From: Bacilli bacterium
GTDB lineage: Bacteria > Bacillota_I > Bacilli_A > RF39 > UBA660
DNA: 18,923 nt
Reading direction: 5' to 3'
Assembly: GCA_016302935.1 (NCBI GenBank)
Contig: JAEDMO010000015.1
Span: 1 to 18,923 of the forward strand
In this document: in pieces, positions 6,404 to 15,671 of the stretch
How positions within the stretch are numbered: position 1 is the first letter of the stretch
Layout: each line of letters starts with the position of its first letter
Position numbers and translations under genes: made by a program
The notes under the pieces: model-generated
The model's database searches: none
Told to the model about the DNA's origin: nothing
Seen by the model: only the letters and a program-made list of their open reading frames with translations

Positions 6404-9400
6404 GGAAAGTAAATTACAAAGATTATTAAAAGAAATAAATTTAGAAGAAGAATACTATGAAGAGTTTCAAAATGGTACCTTGGATAAAGTATCCGTATAT
6501 GAAAATAATAAATTATGGGTCTTCAAAATAATTTTAGATAATATCCTAAATATTAAAACATACATATCATTTTTAACTAAATTAAAAGATAAGTTTAATC
6601 ACATAGAAGAAGTGGAGCTAGTAATTACCTCTAGATCTAAAAATTATGATAATCTAAAAGATTACTATAATTATTATATCCAAAAAATATGCGAAAAAAA
6701 TACTTCTTTTTGTATTTTTAAAGATCGGGTATTAAATTTAGAAGAAAACACTATTACCGTAGACGTTTATAACAAAATAGAGTATACATCATTCAAAAAA
6801 ATTGTAACTGATTTAAAGAATACCCTTTTAAAATCAGGATTTGATATAAAAGAAATAAATATAAACATTGTAGAAGATGAAGAATTAAAAAATAAAATCA
6901 AAGAAGAAATAACAACCGTACCTGTAAAAGAAAAAGAAGTTAAAATAATAAAAGAAGAAGAAATAAAGGATACAAAACCTAAATTTAGACCTAAAAAAGA
7001 TAAGAGTATCACTAAACTAAATGATATTCTCTATGAGATAGATAATATTACCATAGAAGGATCTATTTTTGGAATAGATTTATTTGAAGCTAAAAGTGGA
7101 TATAAAATATTTACTCTAAAAGTAACCGATTTAGAAAACAGTATTTATGTTAAACTATTTACTAAAGATGATGCCGAAGCCACTGAAATAAAAAATTTTC
7201 TTAAAAAAGGTGCATGGTACCAGTTTTATGGTAAAGTAACCAAAGACTCCTTTGCTGGTAATGAACTAGTATTTATGAGTCGTTTCAAAGATATAGAAAA
7301 AATAGAAAAAACCATACCTCAAAGACAAGACAATGCTCCTAAAAAAAGAGTAGAATTACACGTTCACACAATGATGAGTGGAATGGATGGACTATGTCCC
7401 GTTGATACAGATAAACACACCATCGAGCATATTAATAAAGCAATTAAATGGGGGCATAAAGCAATTGCCGTAACTGATCACAATGGTTGCCAAGCATTCC
7501 CAGTAGCATATACCACTGTCAGAGATTACAATAAAAAAATAACCAACGAAGAAGACAAATTTAAAGTAATCTATGGTACTGAATTAACGATGATTGAAGA
7601 TGACGTTGATATTGTCATAAGACCAACAGATGCACAATTACTAGAAACAACCTATGTCGTTTTCGACTTTGAAACAACAGGTTTTAACGCCGGTGGAACA
7701 GATTCAATTATTGAAATAGGAGCAGTTAAAATATGTAACGGTGAAATAATAGATCGTTTCAACGAACTAATTAATCCAGGTAGACCTCTACCAGAAAAAA
7801 TAACCGCTATCACCAATATTACAGATGATATGTTAAAAGATAAAGATACAGAAGAAAACGCCATTAAAAGATTTATTGACTGGTATGGTGATCTTCCTAT
7901 GGTCGCCCATAATGCCAAATTCGATGTATCGTTCTTAAGTATGTGTTACAAAAAATACAATTTAGGAGAGTTTAAAAATACCGTAATAGATACTTTAGAA
8001 TTATCTAGGACTTTAGATAATAATTTTGCAAGACATAGCCTTTCCGCCCTTGTAAAAAGATATGAAGTTCCTTGGGATGAAGATGCACATCACCGTGCCG
8101 ATTATGATGCCGAAGGAACAGCACTAGTATTTCACAAAATGTTAAAAAAATTAGATAGTAGAAACTACGAAACCATAAATGATATGAATAGACTAGTCGC
8201 TCAAGATGAAATATATAAATATGGTGCTAGTTATCACATAAATATACTTGCCAAAAATAAAGTAGGATTAAAAAATCTCTTCAAACTAGTAAGTTTAGCT
8301 AATACTAAATACCTATATAAAACTCCAAGAATCCTAAGAAGCGAAATTACCAAACATAAAGAAGGATTACTAATTGGAAGTGGTTGTTATGAAGGAGAAG
8401 TATTTAAAAAGTCTCGTAGTAAAACCGATGAAGAGTTGACTAATGTTATTAATTTCTATGATTACGTAGAAGTTCAACCACCTAGTGCCTACGACCACTT
8501 ACTCCAAATGAATGACTTTAGTAGCAAACTAGAACTAGTAGAAAACATAAAAAAAATAATAAGGGTCACTATGGAATGTGGTAAATTAATTGTAGCTACC
8601 GGCGATGTTCACTACATAGAAAAAGAAGATAAAATATATAGAGAAATAATAGTCAATCAAAAAGTACCCGGTGGCGGAAGACACCCGCTTTGTAAAAGCG
8701 AAATTAAAACTCTACCGGATAATCACCTTAGAACAACTGAAGAAATGTTAGAAGAATTCTCATTCTTAGATGAAGATATTAGAAATTTAATAGTCATAGA
8801 AAATCCTAATAAAATAGCAGATCAAGTAGAAATAATAGAAGTAATTATTGAAACTGGTGGAATACCGTTTTCGCCTAAAATAGAAAATTCAGTAGAAACA
8901 GTTAATCAATTGGTCTACGATAAAGCTCACAGCCTATATGGAGAAGATTTGCCACAAATAATCAAAGAAAGAATTGATCAAGAACTAACCGGTATTATCA
9001 AAGGTGGATTTGACGTAATATACCTAATCGCACAAAAACTAGTAAAAAAATCCAATGATGACGGCTATCTAGTTGGAAGTAGGGGATCTGTAGGTTCATC
9101 ATTTGTAGCAACCATGATGGGAATAACTGAAGTAAATCCACTTCCTGCTCATTATCGTTGCCCAAACTGTAAACACAGTATCTTTGAAAATGAAGAAGGT
9201 ATTCCTTTAGGAAAAGATTATTCAAGTGGCTTTGACCTACCGGATAAAATTTGTCCAAAATGTAATACAAAAATGGCTAAAGACGGTCAGGATATGCCTT
9301 TTGCCACTTTCCTAGGTTTTGAAGCTGACAAAGTACCAGATATCGATCTAAATTTCTCTGGTGATTATCAATGGAAAGCCCACGAATATACCAAAGAATT

Positions 9401-10778
9401 ATTCGGAATAGATAATGTTTATCGTGCTGGTACAATTGGTACAGTCGCAGAAAAAACAGCCTTTGGTTTTGTAAAAGGTTACCTAGAAGAAAGAGGTTTA
9501 GAAAAAAGGAGTGTCGAAATAGAAAGATTAGCCTTAGGTTGTACAGGCGTAAAAAGAACGACAGGACAACACCCAGGAGGAATTGTTGTTATCCCAGCCT
9601 ATATGGATGTCTATGACTTTACACCATATCAATATCCTGCCGATGATGCAAATTCTCTTTGGCGAACTACCCACTTTGATTACCACGCTATTGACCAAGA
9701 CGTCTTAAAACTTGATATACTTGGTCACGATGATCCGACTGTCCTTAGAATGCTTCAAGATTTATCTGGCTTAGACGTAACCAAAATACCTTTAGATGAT
9801 AAAGATACAATGAGTATCTTTACTTCACCAGAAATACTTGGTGTAACCAAAGAGCAAATAATGTGCGAAACCGGTACATTGGGTATCCCAGAGATGGGTA
9901 CTAAATTTGTAATAGCCATGTTAGTAGATACCAAACCGACCACTTTCTCTGAATTAATCAAAATATCTGGCCTATCACACGGCACCGATGTTTGGGTAGG
10001 AAACGCTCAAGAATTAATCATAAACAACGTCGTTCCTTTCAAAGAGGTAATAGGTTGTCGTGATGATATCATGGTCTATCTAATGTATAAAGGAATGAAA
10101 CCAAAATCAGCCTTCAAAATAATGGAATTTGTAAGAAAAGGTAAAGCTAGCAAAGAACCGGATAAATGGGTAGCTTTCGAAGCTGAAATGAAAGAAGCTG
10201 GTATTGAAGATTGGTTTATTGACTCTTGTCGTAAAATAAAATATATGTTCCCTAAAGCCCATGCCGCTGCTTATGTCATAAGTGCCTTTAGAATTGCTTG
10301 GTTTAAAGTTCATAAACCAATATATTATTATTGTGCCTACCTTTCAGTAAGATGTTCAGATTTTGATATAGAAACAATGATAAAAGGATACGATAAAGTA
10401 AAAGAGAAAATTATTGAAATACAAAACAAAGGTTACGAAGCAACCAATAAAGAAAGTAGCATTTTAGATGTTTTATATGTTGCCTTAGAAATGTTAGCTA
10501 GAGGATTCAAATTTGGTAACATAGATCTATATCGTTCACATAGCAAAAATTTTGTAATTGATGCAGATGAAAAAACATTAATCCCACCATTTAGAACAAT
10601 CGACGGACTAGGAGATACCGTTGCCAACAATATTTTTGAAGAAGCAAAGAAAAATCCATTTATCAGCATCGAAGATTTTTCTAAAAGATGCAAAGTATCA
10701 GCTACTCTAGTAGATAAAATGCGTACCATGGGTATTTTAAAAGATTTACCAGAAACTAGCCAACTTAGTTTATTTTAA
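6402..10778 (+). CDS. polC: DNA polymerase III alpha subunit PolC (Gram-positive type, with proofreading domain)
   Basis: The replicative polymerase, 1458 residues (B. subtilis PolC is 1437). In order: N-terminal domain and charged linker (1-210), OB fold (about 215-305), first PHP half with ELHVHT (near 318-323), inserted DEDDh 3'-5' exonuclease with Asp422 and Glu424 in FDFETTG and His564/Asp567 near its end, second PHP half (GDVHY near 735), polymerase core with VGSRGSVGSS, a zinc site of two CPxC pairs (near 920 and 950), catalytic Asp980 and Asp982 in PDIDLNF, GQHPGG, and C-terminal helix-hairpin-helix. It ends in SQLSLF, a sliding-clamp-binding motif. I prefer ATG 6402 over GTG 6393 because AGGGTG sits 6 bases before the ATG, while the GTG has no site. 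It is monocistronic, with its own promoter and terminator. No key residue seems missing. Confidence 0.98.
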   Translation: MESKLQRLLKEINLEEEYYEEFQNGTLDKVSVYENNKLWVFKIILDNILNIKTYISFLTKLKDKFNHIEEVELVITSRSKNYDNLKDYYNYYIQKICEKNTSFCIFKDRVLNLEENTITVDVYNKIEYTSFKKIVTDLKNTLLKSGFDIKEININIVEDEELKNKIKEEITTVPVKEKEVKIIKEEEIKDTKPKFRPKKDKSITKLNDILYEIDNITIEGSIFGIDLFEAKSGYKIFTLKVTDLENSIYVKLFTKDDAEATEIKNFLKKGAWYQFYGKVTKDSFAGNELVFMSRFKDIEKIEKTIPQRQDNAPKKRVELHVHTMMSGMDGLCPVDTDKHTIEHINKAIKWGHKAIAVTDHNGCQAFPVAYTTVRDYNKKITNEEDKFKVIYGTELTMIEDDVDIVIRPTDAQLLETTYVVFDFETTGFNAGGTDSIIEIGAVKICNGEIIDRFNELINPGRPLPEKITAITNITDDMLKDKDTEENAIKRFIDWYGDLPMVAHNAKFDVSFLSMCYKKYNLGEFKNTVIDTLELSRTLDNNFARHSLSALVKRYEVPWDEDAHHRADYDAEGTALVFHKMLKKLDSRNYETINDMNRLVAQDEIYKYGASYHINILAKNKVGLKNLFKLVSLANTKYLYKTPRILRSEITKHKEGLLIGSGCYEGEVFKKSRSKTDEELTNVINFYDYVEVQPPSAYDHLLQMNDFSSKLELVENIKKIIRVTMECGKLIVATGDVHYIEKEDKIYREIIVNQKVPGGGRHPLCKSEIKTLPDNHLRTTEEMLEEFSFLDEDIRNLIVIENPNKIADQVEIIEVIIETGGIPFSPKIENSVETVNQLVYDKAHSLYGEDLPQIIKERIDQELTGIIKGGFDVIYLIAQKLVKKSNDDGYLVGSRGSVGSSFVATMMGITEVNPLPAHYRCPNCKHSIFENEEGIPLGKDYSSGFDLPDKICPKCNTKMAKDGQDMPFATFLGFEADKVPDIDLNFSGDYQWKAHEYTKELFGIDNVYRAGTIGTVAEKTAFGFVKGYLEERGLEKRSVEIERLALGCTGVKRTTGQHPGGIVVIPAYMDVYDFTPYQYPADDANSLWRTTHFDYHAIDQDVLKLDILGHDDPTVLRMLQDLSGLDVTKIPLDDKDTMSIFTSPEILGVTKEQIMCETGTLGIPEMGTKFVIAMLVDTKPTTFSELIKISGLSHGTDVWVGNAQELIINNVVPFKEVIGCRDDIMVYLMYKGMKPKSAFKIMEFVRKGKASKEPDKWVAFEAEMKEAGIEDWFIDSCRKIKYMFPKAHAAAYVISAFRIAWFKVHKPIYYYCAYLSVRCSDFDIETMIKGYDKVKEKIIEIQNKGYEATNKESSILDVLYVALEMLARGFKFGNIDLYRSHSKNFVIDADEKTLIPPFRTIDGLGDTVANNIFEEAKKNPFISIEDFSKRCKVSATLVDKMRTMGILKDLPETSQLSLF

Positions 10779-10810
10779 AAAGATTTAAAATAAAATTTAA
10801 ATCTTTTTAA
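10775..10810 (+). terminator. polC terminator
   Basis: A 15-base perfect stem, 10775-10789 with 10796-10810, loop ATAAAA, with TTTTT in the 3' arm. The 5' arm contains the stop codon. The symmetric sequence could also work on the other strand. Confidence 0.75.
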
Positions 10811-10814
10811 TTTA

Positions 10815-10843
10815 TTGATTAATATATAAATGTTTGATATAAT
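10815..10843 (+). promoter_or_regulatory. ftsW promoter
   Basis: TTGATT (10815-10820), a 17-base spacer and TGATATAAT (10835-10843), a perfect -10 with the extended TG. It is just downstream of the polC terminator. Confidence 0.65.
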
Positions 10844-10888
10844 TTTATTAATAATAGCAGATAAACAAGTAGAAAAGGAGTTTCCACT

Positions 10889-12040
10889 ATGAAGAAAGTA
10901 TTAAATAATATGAATAGACCACTATTAATAGTAACCTCTATCTTACTTTGCTTTGGTTTAATTATGATCCAAAGTGCTTCTTCAATGGAAAGCTATATGC
11001 GTTATGCCAAAAGCCCTTATTACTATTTTATTAAACAAGCTGTCTTTGTAGTAGCAGGACTAATAGCTTCTTGTTTTATATTAATATTTCCTACCAAAAA
11101 TTATAAAAAAATGAGCAATTTATTCATTCTAGGTTCCATAGGTATTTTAATATTAGTATATATGTATGGTACCAGTGCTAATAATGCTAAAAGTTGGTTT
11201 GACTTAGGATTTGTATCTATTCAACCATCAGAATTTGTCAAAATTGCCATAATATTATATTTAGCAGTCTATTATGAAAAACATAGTGATGAATTATCAG
11301 AATTATCGGTTTTATTAAAACCAATTTCCCTAATTATCATTGCCTTTATTTTAATCGCTGCTCAACCCGATTTAGGTACTGCATCAATCCTTTTACTAAT
11401 GACCGGATTAATCTTCTACGCCGTTCCCATTCCAGAAGATAAAAGAAAATTTCTAAACAAAATTATTTTAAGCGGTGTTTTACTAGTAGTCGTTTTACTC
11501 TTAGTAATGGGAAAAAGTATTCTAAAAGACTATCAATTACAAAGATTTAATTTTCTAGATCCTTGTGAAAGATATCAAGAAAAATCAGGTTACCAACTAT
11601 GCAATAGTTTTATAGCTTTCTCAAATGGAGGCCTCAATGGTCAAGGAATAGGAGAAAGCACCCAAAAATATCTATATCTACCAGAATCATACACCGATTT
11701 CATATTTCCGATAATAGTAGAAGAGTGGGGATTGGTAGTAGGTATTATCATTATCATTATTTATGCTATATTATTATATATAATCTACCAAATTGCCAAA
11801 AAGGCTACTAACTTAAGAAACTCACTTATTGCATATGGTGTTTTAATATATTTATTATTACATATTTCCGTAAATCTAATCGGTGTAATGGGAATAGGCC
11901 CATTAACAGGGGTTCCATTGCCATTCTTATCCTATGGTGGCTCATATACACTATCTTTAATCATAGCCATTGCCTTAGTACAAAGAGTGCATATTGAAAC
12001 AACTATTAAAAATAACAAAAAGGCTCAATCACTAGTATAA
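10889..12040 (+). CDS. ftsW: SEDS-family peptidoglycan glycosyltransferase, FtsW-type
   Basis: FtsW/RodA proteins polymerise lipid II into glycan strands with a partner class B PBP at the septum or side wall. The 383 residues span about ten membrane segments and have the family motifs: IQPSEFVKI (111-119), AQPDLGTA (158-165), YLPESYTDFIF (263-273) with the presumed catalytic Asp270 in the large outer loop, and PLTGVPLPFLSYGGS (338-352). The TDFIF loop and PLTGVPLPF favour FtsW, but RodA is not excluded. Two Cys in the outer loop (226 and 238) could form a disulfide. AAAAGGAG precedes the ATG. The gene stands alone, and its 3' end lies in a terminator shared with sspI. No division gene neighbours it here. 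Confidence 0.93.
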   Translation: MKKVLNNMNRPLLIVTSILLCFGLIMIQSASSMESYMRYAKSPYYYFIKQAVFVVAGLIASCFILIFPTKNYKKMSNLFILGSIGILILVYMYGTSANNAKSWFDLGFVSIQPSEFVKIAIILYLAVYYEKHSDELSELSVLLKPISLIIIAFILIAAQPDLGTASILLLMTGLIFYAVPIPEDKRKFLNKIILSGVLLVVVLLLVMGKSILKDYQLQRFNFLDPCERYQEKSGYQLCNSFIAFSNGGLNGQGIGESTQKYLYLPESYTDFIFPIIVEEWGLVVGIIIIIIYAILLYIIYQIAKKATNLRNSLIAYGVLIYLLLHISVNLIGVMGIGPLTGVPLPFLSYGGSYTLSLIIAIALVQRVHIETTIKNNKKAQSLV

Positions 12041-12055
12041 TGATTATGCCTTTTT
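12017..12055. terminator. Bidirectional terminator shared by ftsW and sspI
   Basis: AAAAAGGC (12017-12024) pairs with GCCTTTTT (12048-12055). Inside, AATCA (12027-12031) pairs with TGATT (12041-12045) around a 9-base loop. T-runs occur at both ends on their own strands. It covers the last codons of both convergent genes, which are 3 bases apart. Confidence 0.8.
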
Positions 12056-12253
12056 ATTTAAACCTAATTTAATCAACTTTAATATTTGCATCTGTTCATC
12101 AGAATTAGCATTCTTCCAAGCTAGTTCAAAAAGAACACCAAGCCCAATAAGTGGTTCTTCTTCCATAGATGCAATAGAACTATCGATAGAATCCTTAATA
12201 TCACTAACATCATCATCCTTAAAATTATTAATAATATACTTACGCATATCCAT
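12044..12253 (-). CDS. sspI: Small acid-soluble spore protein, SspI family
   Basis: The 69 residues align well by eye with B. subtilis SspI (about 71 residues): start MDMRKYIINN, an acidic middle, then the characteristic PLIGLGVLFELAW block (34-46; LPGLGVLFEVIW in B. subtilis) and a polar end ILKLIKLGL. SspI is a minor spore-core protein made in the forespore. The ATG at 12253 follows an excellent AGGAGGAG site. It is monocistronic and convergent with ftsW. The gene implies that this lineage makes, or recently made, endospores. A forespore promoter candidate lies upstream. Confident in the family; the expression stage follows from family knowledge. Confidence 0.9.
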   Translation of the reverse strand: MDMRKYIINNFKDDDVSDIKDSIDSSIASMEEEPLIGLGVLFELAWKNANSDEQMQILKLIKLGLNKKA

Positions 12254-12295
12254 AGTTTATCTCCTCCTAAATATAGTATTTTAAAAAAAAATAAA

Positions 12296-12325
12296 ATTAT
12301 GTAAATAAAGACAAAAGAATTATTA
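12296..12325 (-). promoter_or_regulatory. Possible forespore (sigma-F/G-like) promoter of sspI
   Basis: On the minus strand, CATAATT (-10 region, 12301 downward) resembles the CATAMTA consensus. TAATA (12325-12321) is a 4/5 match to the GHATR -35, with a 19-base spacer, one or two more than usual. AT-rich background makes chance matches likely. Confidence 0.3.
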
Positions 12326-12329
12326 ATAA

Positions 12330-12358
12330 TTGACAAAAACCGCTAAAAATGGCATAAT
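12330..12358 (+). promoter_or_regulatory. Promoter of the coiled-coil operon
   Basis: A perfect -35 TTGACA (12330-12335), a 17-base spacer and CATAAT (12353-12358) preceded by TGG. It is the best -35 in the window and lies back to back with the sspI upstream region. Confidence 0.7.
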
Positions 12359-12379
12359 TATAATAGAGGTGATACCTAG

Positions 12380-13675
12380 ATGATAGACTATAAAAATGTA
12401 TATATAGAACAAATAACAAAATTATATGATGACTACCTAAGTTATTTTAAATATAAAAAGGAAAAAAAATCATTCCTTCAAAGAATGCAAAAATTACTAG
12501 AAGAAATATTTGTATTTGATAATCAAAAGTATGAACTTGAACTAAATCGTTTATCTGAAATAAAAGTTTCTGACAAAGAAGATAAATTGAATGTTTTAAC
12601 AGATATTGCTTCCTTAATAAAAAAACATATGGATACCATTAACAATTATGTAACAGCATACGAAAAAGAAACAGGTAGCCCAATTAATGTAGATTTTAAT
12701 ATTAGCAAGTTAACTACCAAACTAGATGAAGTAGAAAGCGAAATTGAAATATTAAATACCTATATAGCCAATGAAAATAAAATAAGCAATTTAAATAAAA
12801 TAAATGAAGATACCGAAATTGAACTGGCTAAAATAGAGGATAAAAAATCACATAGTATCAGTATCAATGAAGAAATGGAATTTGCCTTAAACGAAACCAT
12901 AAAAAAAATTCTTGAAGAAAATAACGTAGAAAGTATTGATATAGAAGATACCCAAACCCATTTTCCACTATATCAAGAATTATATATAAAAGCAGAAGAA
13001 CAATCATCAACTGACCCTAGTATAGCAAGTGTCCTTGATATGGCTAAAAAAAATTACCTAGAATACAGTAAAAAGAAATCCTTAATAGAACTAAAACCTT
13101 TAGCAGAAGAACAACTAAAAGAATATCAAGAATTATCAACCAAAAGAAATACCATAAACGAAATAATAACTAAAGGATTACAAGAAAACACCTTTACTGA
13201 GCTAGAAGATTTATTAAAGGAACAAAATCAAAAATTAGAATTTCAACTAAAAGACCTAAAAAAAGAAGAATTATTGCTAACTGTTAAAAAAAATAACGAA
13301 GAAGAACTAAAAAACCTAAAAGAACAAAACGATAAAATAGAAAAACAACTATCCCTAAATATTAAAAAGGAAGAAGAAACTAAAGAGGAAAGTTCAGATA
13401 TAAAAGAAGAAACAAGTGAAGTAAAAGAACCAGAAACCAAAAATAACGATTTTAAATTAGTAGAAATAGAGGAAGTTGAAGTAATCAAAAATCCTTATCA
13501 TAACAGTAATGAAAAACCAAAAGAAGATAACATTAAAACAAATATCATTACTAAAACAGAACCAGCACCTAGTTGGTTAGAATATGCAATCGTTGAAAAC
13601 GAACATAAATTTATTAACTGGTTTGACAAATTAAACGCCCTTATAAAAAGAAAAAAGTATTTGAAAGATGAGTGA
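12380..13675 (+). CDS. Coiled-coil protein A of unknown function
   Basis: Not recognised. The 431 residues have no signal peptide, membrane segment or Cys. Residues 1-320 are mostly helical with heptad-like Leu/Ile spacing (about 110-150 and 235-325 strongest). About 325-395 is an acidic, probably disordered Glu/Lys linker. The C-terminal part (about 395-431) is more ordered, with WLEYAIVENE and FINWFDKLNALI. The region around 244-315 (YQELSTKRNTI...LLKEQNQKLE) matches, at nearly the same position, a stretch in protein B at 13938, suggesting paralogues. AGAGGTGAT precedes the ATG; the 3' end overlaps the next gene. It is likely a cytoplasmic scaffold or filament-like protein, but that is inference. 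Confidence 0.85.
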   Translation: MIDYKNVYIEQITKLYDDYLSYFKYKKEKKSFLQRMQKLLEEIFVFDNQKYELELNRLSEIKVSDKEDKLNVLTDIASLIKKHMDTINNYVTAYEKETGSPINVDFNISKLTTKLDEVESEIEILNTYIANENKISNLNKINEDTEIELAKIEDKKSHSISINEEMEFALNETIKKILEENNVESIDIEDTQTHFPLYQELYIKAEEQSSTDPSIASVLDMAKKNYLEYSKKKSLIELKPLAEEQLKEYQELSTKRNTINEIITKGLQENTFTELEDLLKEQNQKLEFQLKDLKKEELLLTVKKNNEEELKNLKEQNDKIEKQLSLNIKKEEETKEESSDIKEETSEVKEPETKNNDFKLVEIEEVEVIKNPYHNSNEKPKEDNIKTNIITKTEPAPSWLEYAIVENEHKFINWFDKLNALIKRKKYLKDE

Positions 13676-13925
13676 TAAAATGTATAACGTTAATGATATT
13701 ATCGAAATAAATAATAATGAGAAATATGTTGTTGTTAATAAATTAACATATCAAGAAGAAGATTACTATTATATTGTTTTAATTGATGATATAAATAAAG
13801 TTTTAAAGGACGTTTGTAAAATTGTTAAATTAAAAAAAGATAATGATATTGTAACTATAGAATTAGTAGAAGATCGTCAAGAATTAGAAGCAATAATCCC
13901 ATTGTTCAAAAAACAATACGCATAA
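13668..13925 (+). CDS. Small beta-rich protein between the two coiled-coil proteins
   Basis: 85 residues from ATG 13668, or 81 from the in-frame ATG at 13680, which gives a cleaner start (MYNVNDIIEI) and has GAGTGAT upstream. The first ATG overlaps protein A by 8 bases. The chain reads as alternating strands (YVVVNKLTY, DYYYIVLID, IVTIELVED) and a short C-terminal helix (LEAIIPLFKKQYA), like a small SH3-like or DUF1292-like barrel. No catalytic residues or Cys pairs (one Cys). Overlap and spacing place it firmly in the operon with proteins A and B. It could be an adaptor that binds them. Real gene very likely; function unknown. Confidence 0.82.
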   Translation: MSDKMYNVNDIIEINNNEKYVVVNKLTYQEEDYYYIVLIDDINKVLKDVCKIVKLKKDNDIVTIELVEDRQELEAIIPLFKKQYA

Positions 13926-13937
13926 GGAGGTGGAAAA

Positions 13938-15599
13938 ATGCTTAATAAAGATATAGAATTATTAGAAGGACTAGTATTAGTTTGGGGAAACGATTACCTT
14001 AAAACAAAAAAAGAAGAATCAAAAACAAAATACATAGATAACTTCACTAAATTGATAAATATATATGAACAAATATATTTAGAAGAAATAAACAAATTAA
14101 AAGATACCAATAATAATATAGTAGAAGAAGAAAAAAGGTTAATCAAACTAAAAGAATTAAAAGAAAAACGTATTGCTCAAAAAGAAAAAATGTCCATTAG
14201 TTACAAAAATATTACCTCTGAAGACTATATTTTTGAATCCAAAACAGATGAACCTGATCTAGATAGTATAAGAAATAGGCTAGAAGTAATCCAAAAATAT
14301 TTAAATAATACTAAAAAATTAGAAGAATTAAGAAAAGAAAACATTGATTACAATCAAAAATTGTTAGATATAAACGAAGGACTAATAAGTAACGAAACAA
14401 AAAATATATCCCTAGAAGATGAATTATCAGAATTCTTTGAGCAAAATTTTGCTATTCCTTTTGACAATGAAGAAGGATACAAAGAAAGAGATAATTTAAT
14501 CGAAATATATGATGAAAGAATCGATCTAATAGAACAACTTCTAAAATGTTCTCTAGAAGATGAATTAAAACAAAACAAAGATAATGAATTATCAAAAATT
14601 AAGTTTGAAAACTTTAACCTAAAAAATCAATTAATGCTTTTTGATATCAAGAAATTACTTAGCAATAAATTTAGAACATACCTTGATTTAAAAAACAAAA
14701 GAGATGATATTCTAAAATTATTATCAAAAAGAGATGAGCTAATAAAAGCATACGAATTTCAAGTATATAGTGATGATTATAAAGAATTTACAAATCTTAT
14801 CGATAATCAAATAAATGCTCTAGAACCACAAAAAGAAGCTATAACCCAAAAAGAAAAAATTGAACAAAAACTAAAGAGCAATATTACCCAAATAGAAAAG
14901 TTAGAAAAAAACAACGAAGAAGAAGACATAATGCAAATAAGAAAAGAATTTAATCTTGTAAGCGATGATAAAATAACTATTTTACCAATAGATGAAGAAA
15001 AAGAAGAAGATGTAAAAGAAGAATTTGATTTAGATAAATTTATTGAAAGTAACAAGAAACAAAAAGAACAAGCAAAAGAAGAAACAACAGAATCATTAGA
15101 AGAAGATTTACTAAAAGAAGAACAAAATCTTGAACAAATTCTTAAAGAGTTAGATATTAAACTAGATCAAGTATCATCTACTCCTAAAGTAGAAAAAAAA
15201 GAGTCAATACCTAAAAAAACAAAAGAAGAAATACCCAATATTGAAGATGTTATCAACGAATTAAAAAAACAATATCCAACTAATTTACCTAAAGAAACAG
15301 AAGAAGAACCAAAAACTAATTATAACAAACCTATCGTTGAAACCAAAGAAACAAAAAATGAAATAGAACAATCTAAAACAAATATTGGTGACAAATTTCA
15401 TAATGCCTTAGATAGCATAACCAATGAAGTGGCTGAAAACGAAAAAGAAGAAGATAGTTTTGTCTTTACTCCTGAAGATGACAACAGTCTTTTATCAATA
15501 CTATCAAATAATGATTCAAGTAACCTAGATTTCTTAAATGGAGAAGCCCTAGATAATATTCTTAATAACAATATATATAAAAATGACGAGGAAGAGTAA
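13938..15599 (+). CDS. Coiled-coil protein B of unknown function
   Basis: Not recognised. The 553 residues have no signal peptide or membrane segment. Residues 1-350 are largely helical coiled coil. About 350-480 is Glu/Lys-rich and likely disordered, and the tail (480-553) is acidic with short hydrophobic patches (LLSILSNN, LDFLNGEALDNIL) that look like binding motifs. YLDLKNKRDDIL near residue 247 and the following 65 residues follow the pattern of protein A at the same position. A near-perfect GGAGGTGG precedes the ATG, 12 bases after the small protein. It is the last gene of the operon. The order of helical body, disordered linker and short tail suggests a scaffold; I cannot say for what. 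Confidence 0.85.
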   Translation: MLNKDIELLEGLVLVWGNDYLKTKKEESKTKYIDNFTKLINIYEQIYLEEINKLKDTNNNIVEEEKRLIKLKELKEKRIAQKEKMSISYKNITSEDYIFESKTDEPDLDSIRNRLEVIQKYLNNTKKLEELRKENIDYNQKLLDINEGLISNETKNISLEDELSEFFEQNFAIPFDNEEGYKERDNLIEIYDERIDLIEQLLKCSLEDELKQNKDNELSKIKFENFNLKNQLMLFDIKKLLSNKFRTYLDLKNKRDDILKLLSKRDELIKAYEFQVYSDDYKEFTNLIDNQINALEPQKEAITQKEKIEQKLKSNITQIEKLEKNNEEEDIMQIRKEFNLVSDDKITILPIDEEKEEDVKEEFDLDKFIESNKKQKEQAKEETTESLEEDLLKEEQNLEQILKELDIKLDQVSSTPKVEKKESIPKKTKEEIPNIEDVINELKKQYPTNLPKETEEEPKTNYNKPIVETKETKNEIEQSKTNIGDKFHNALDSITNEVAENEKEEDSFVFTPEDDNSLLSILSNNDSSNLDFLNGEALDNILNNNIYKNDEEE

Positions 15600-15615
15600 A
15601 TCTCTTCTTTTTTTT
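15591..15615 (+). terminator. Terminator of the coiled-coil operon
   Basis: GAAGAG (15591-15596) and CTCTTC (15602-15607) with the loop TAAAT, followed by eight T. The 5' arm encodes the final Glu-Glu and the loop holds the stop codon. Confidence 0.75.
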
Positions 15616-15623
15616 ATAATAAT

Positions 15624-15658
15624 AAAAAACCCGCTTCGAGTCTCCAAGAAACGAGTTT
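15624..15658 (-). terminator. Terminator of the radical SAM/methyltransferase gene
   Basis: On the minus strand AAACTCGTTTC (15658-15648) pairs over 11 bases (two G-T) with GAAGCGGGTTT (15637-15627) around a 10-base loop, followed by more T. It is the most GC-rich hairpin in the window. Confidence 0.8.
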
Positions 15659-15671
15659 CATATCAATTTAT

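Noticed and set aside
8998..9270. 90-codon minus-strand open frame inside polC (and similar frames at 7652-7918, 9755-9985, 10433-10729)
   Set aside because: They lie opposite strongly conserved PolC domains, have no ribosome binding sites and no recognisable protein features.
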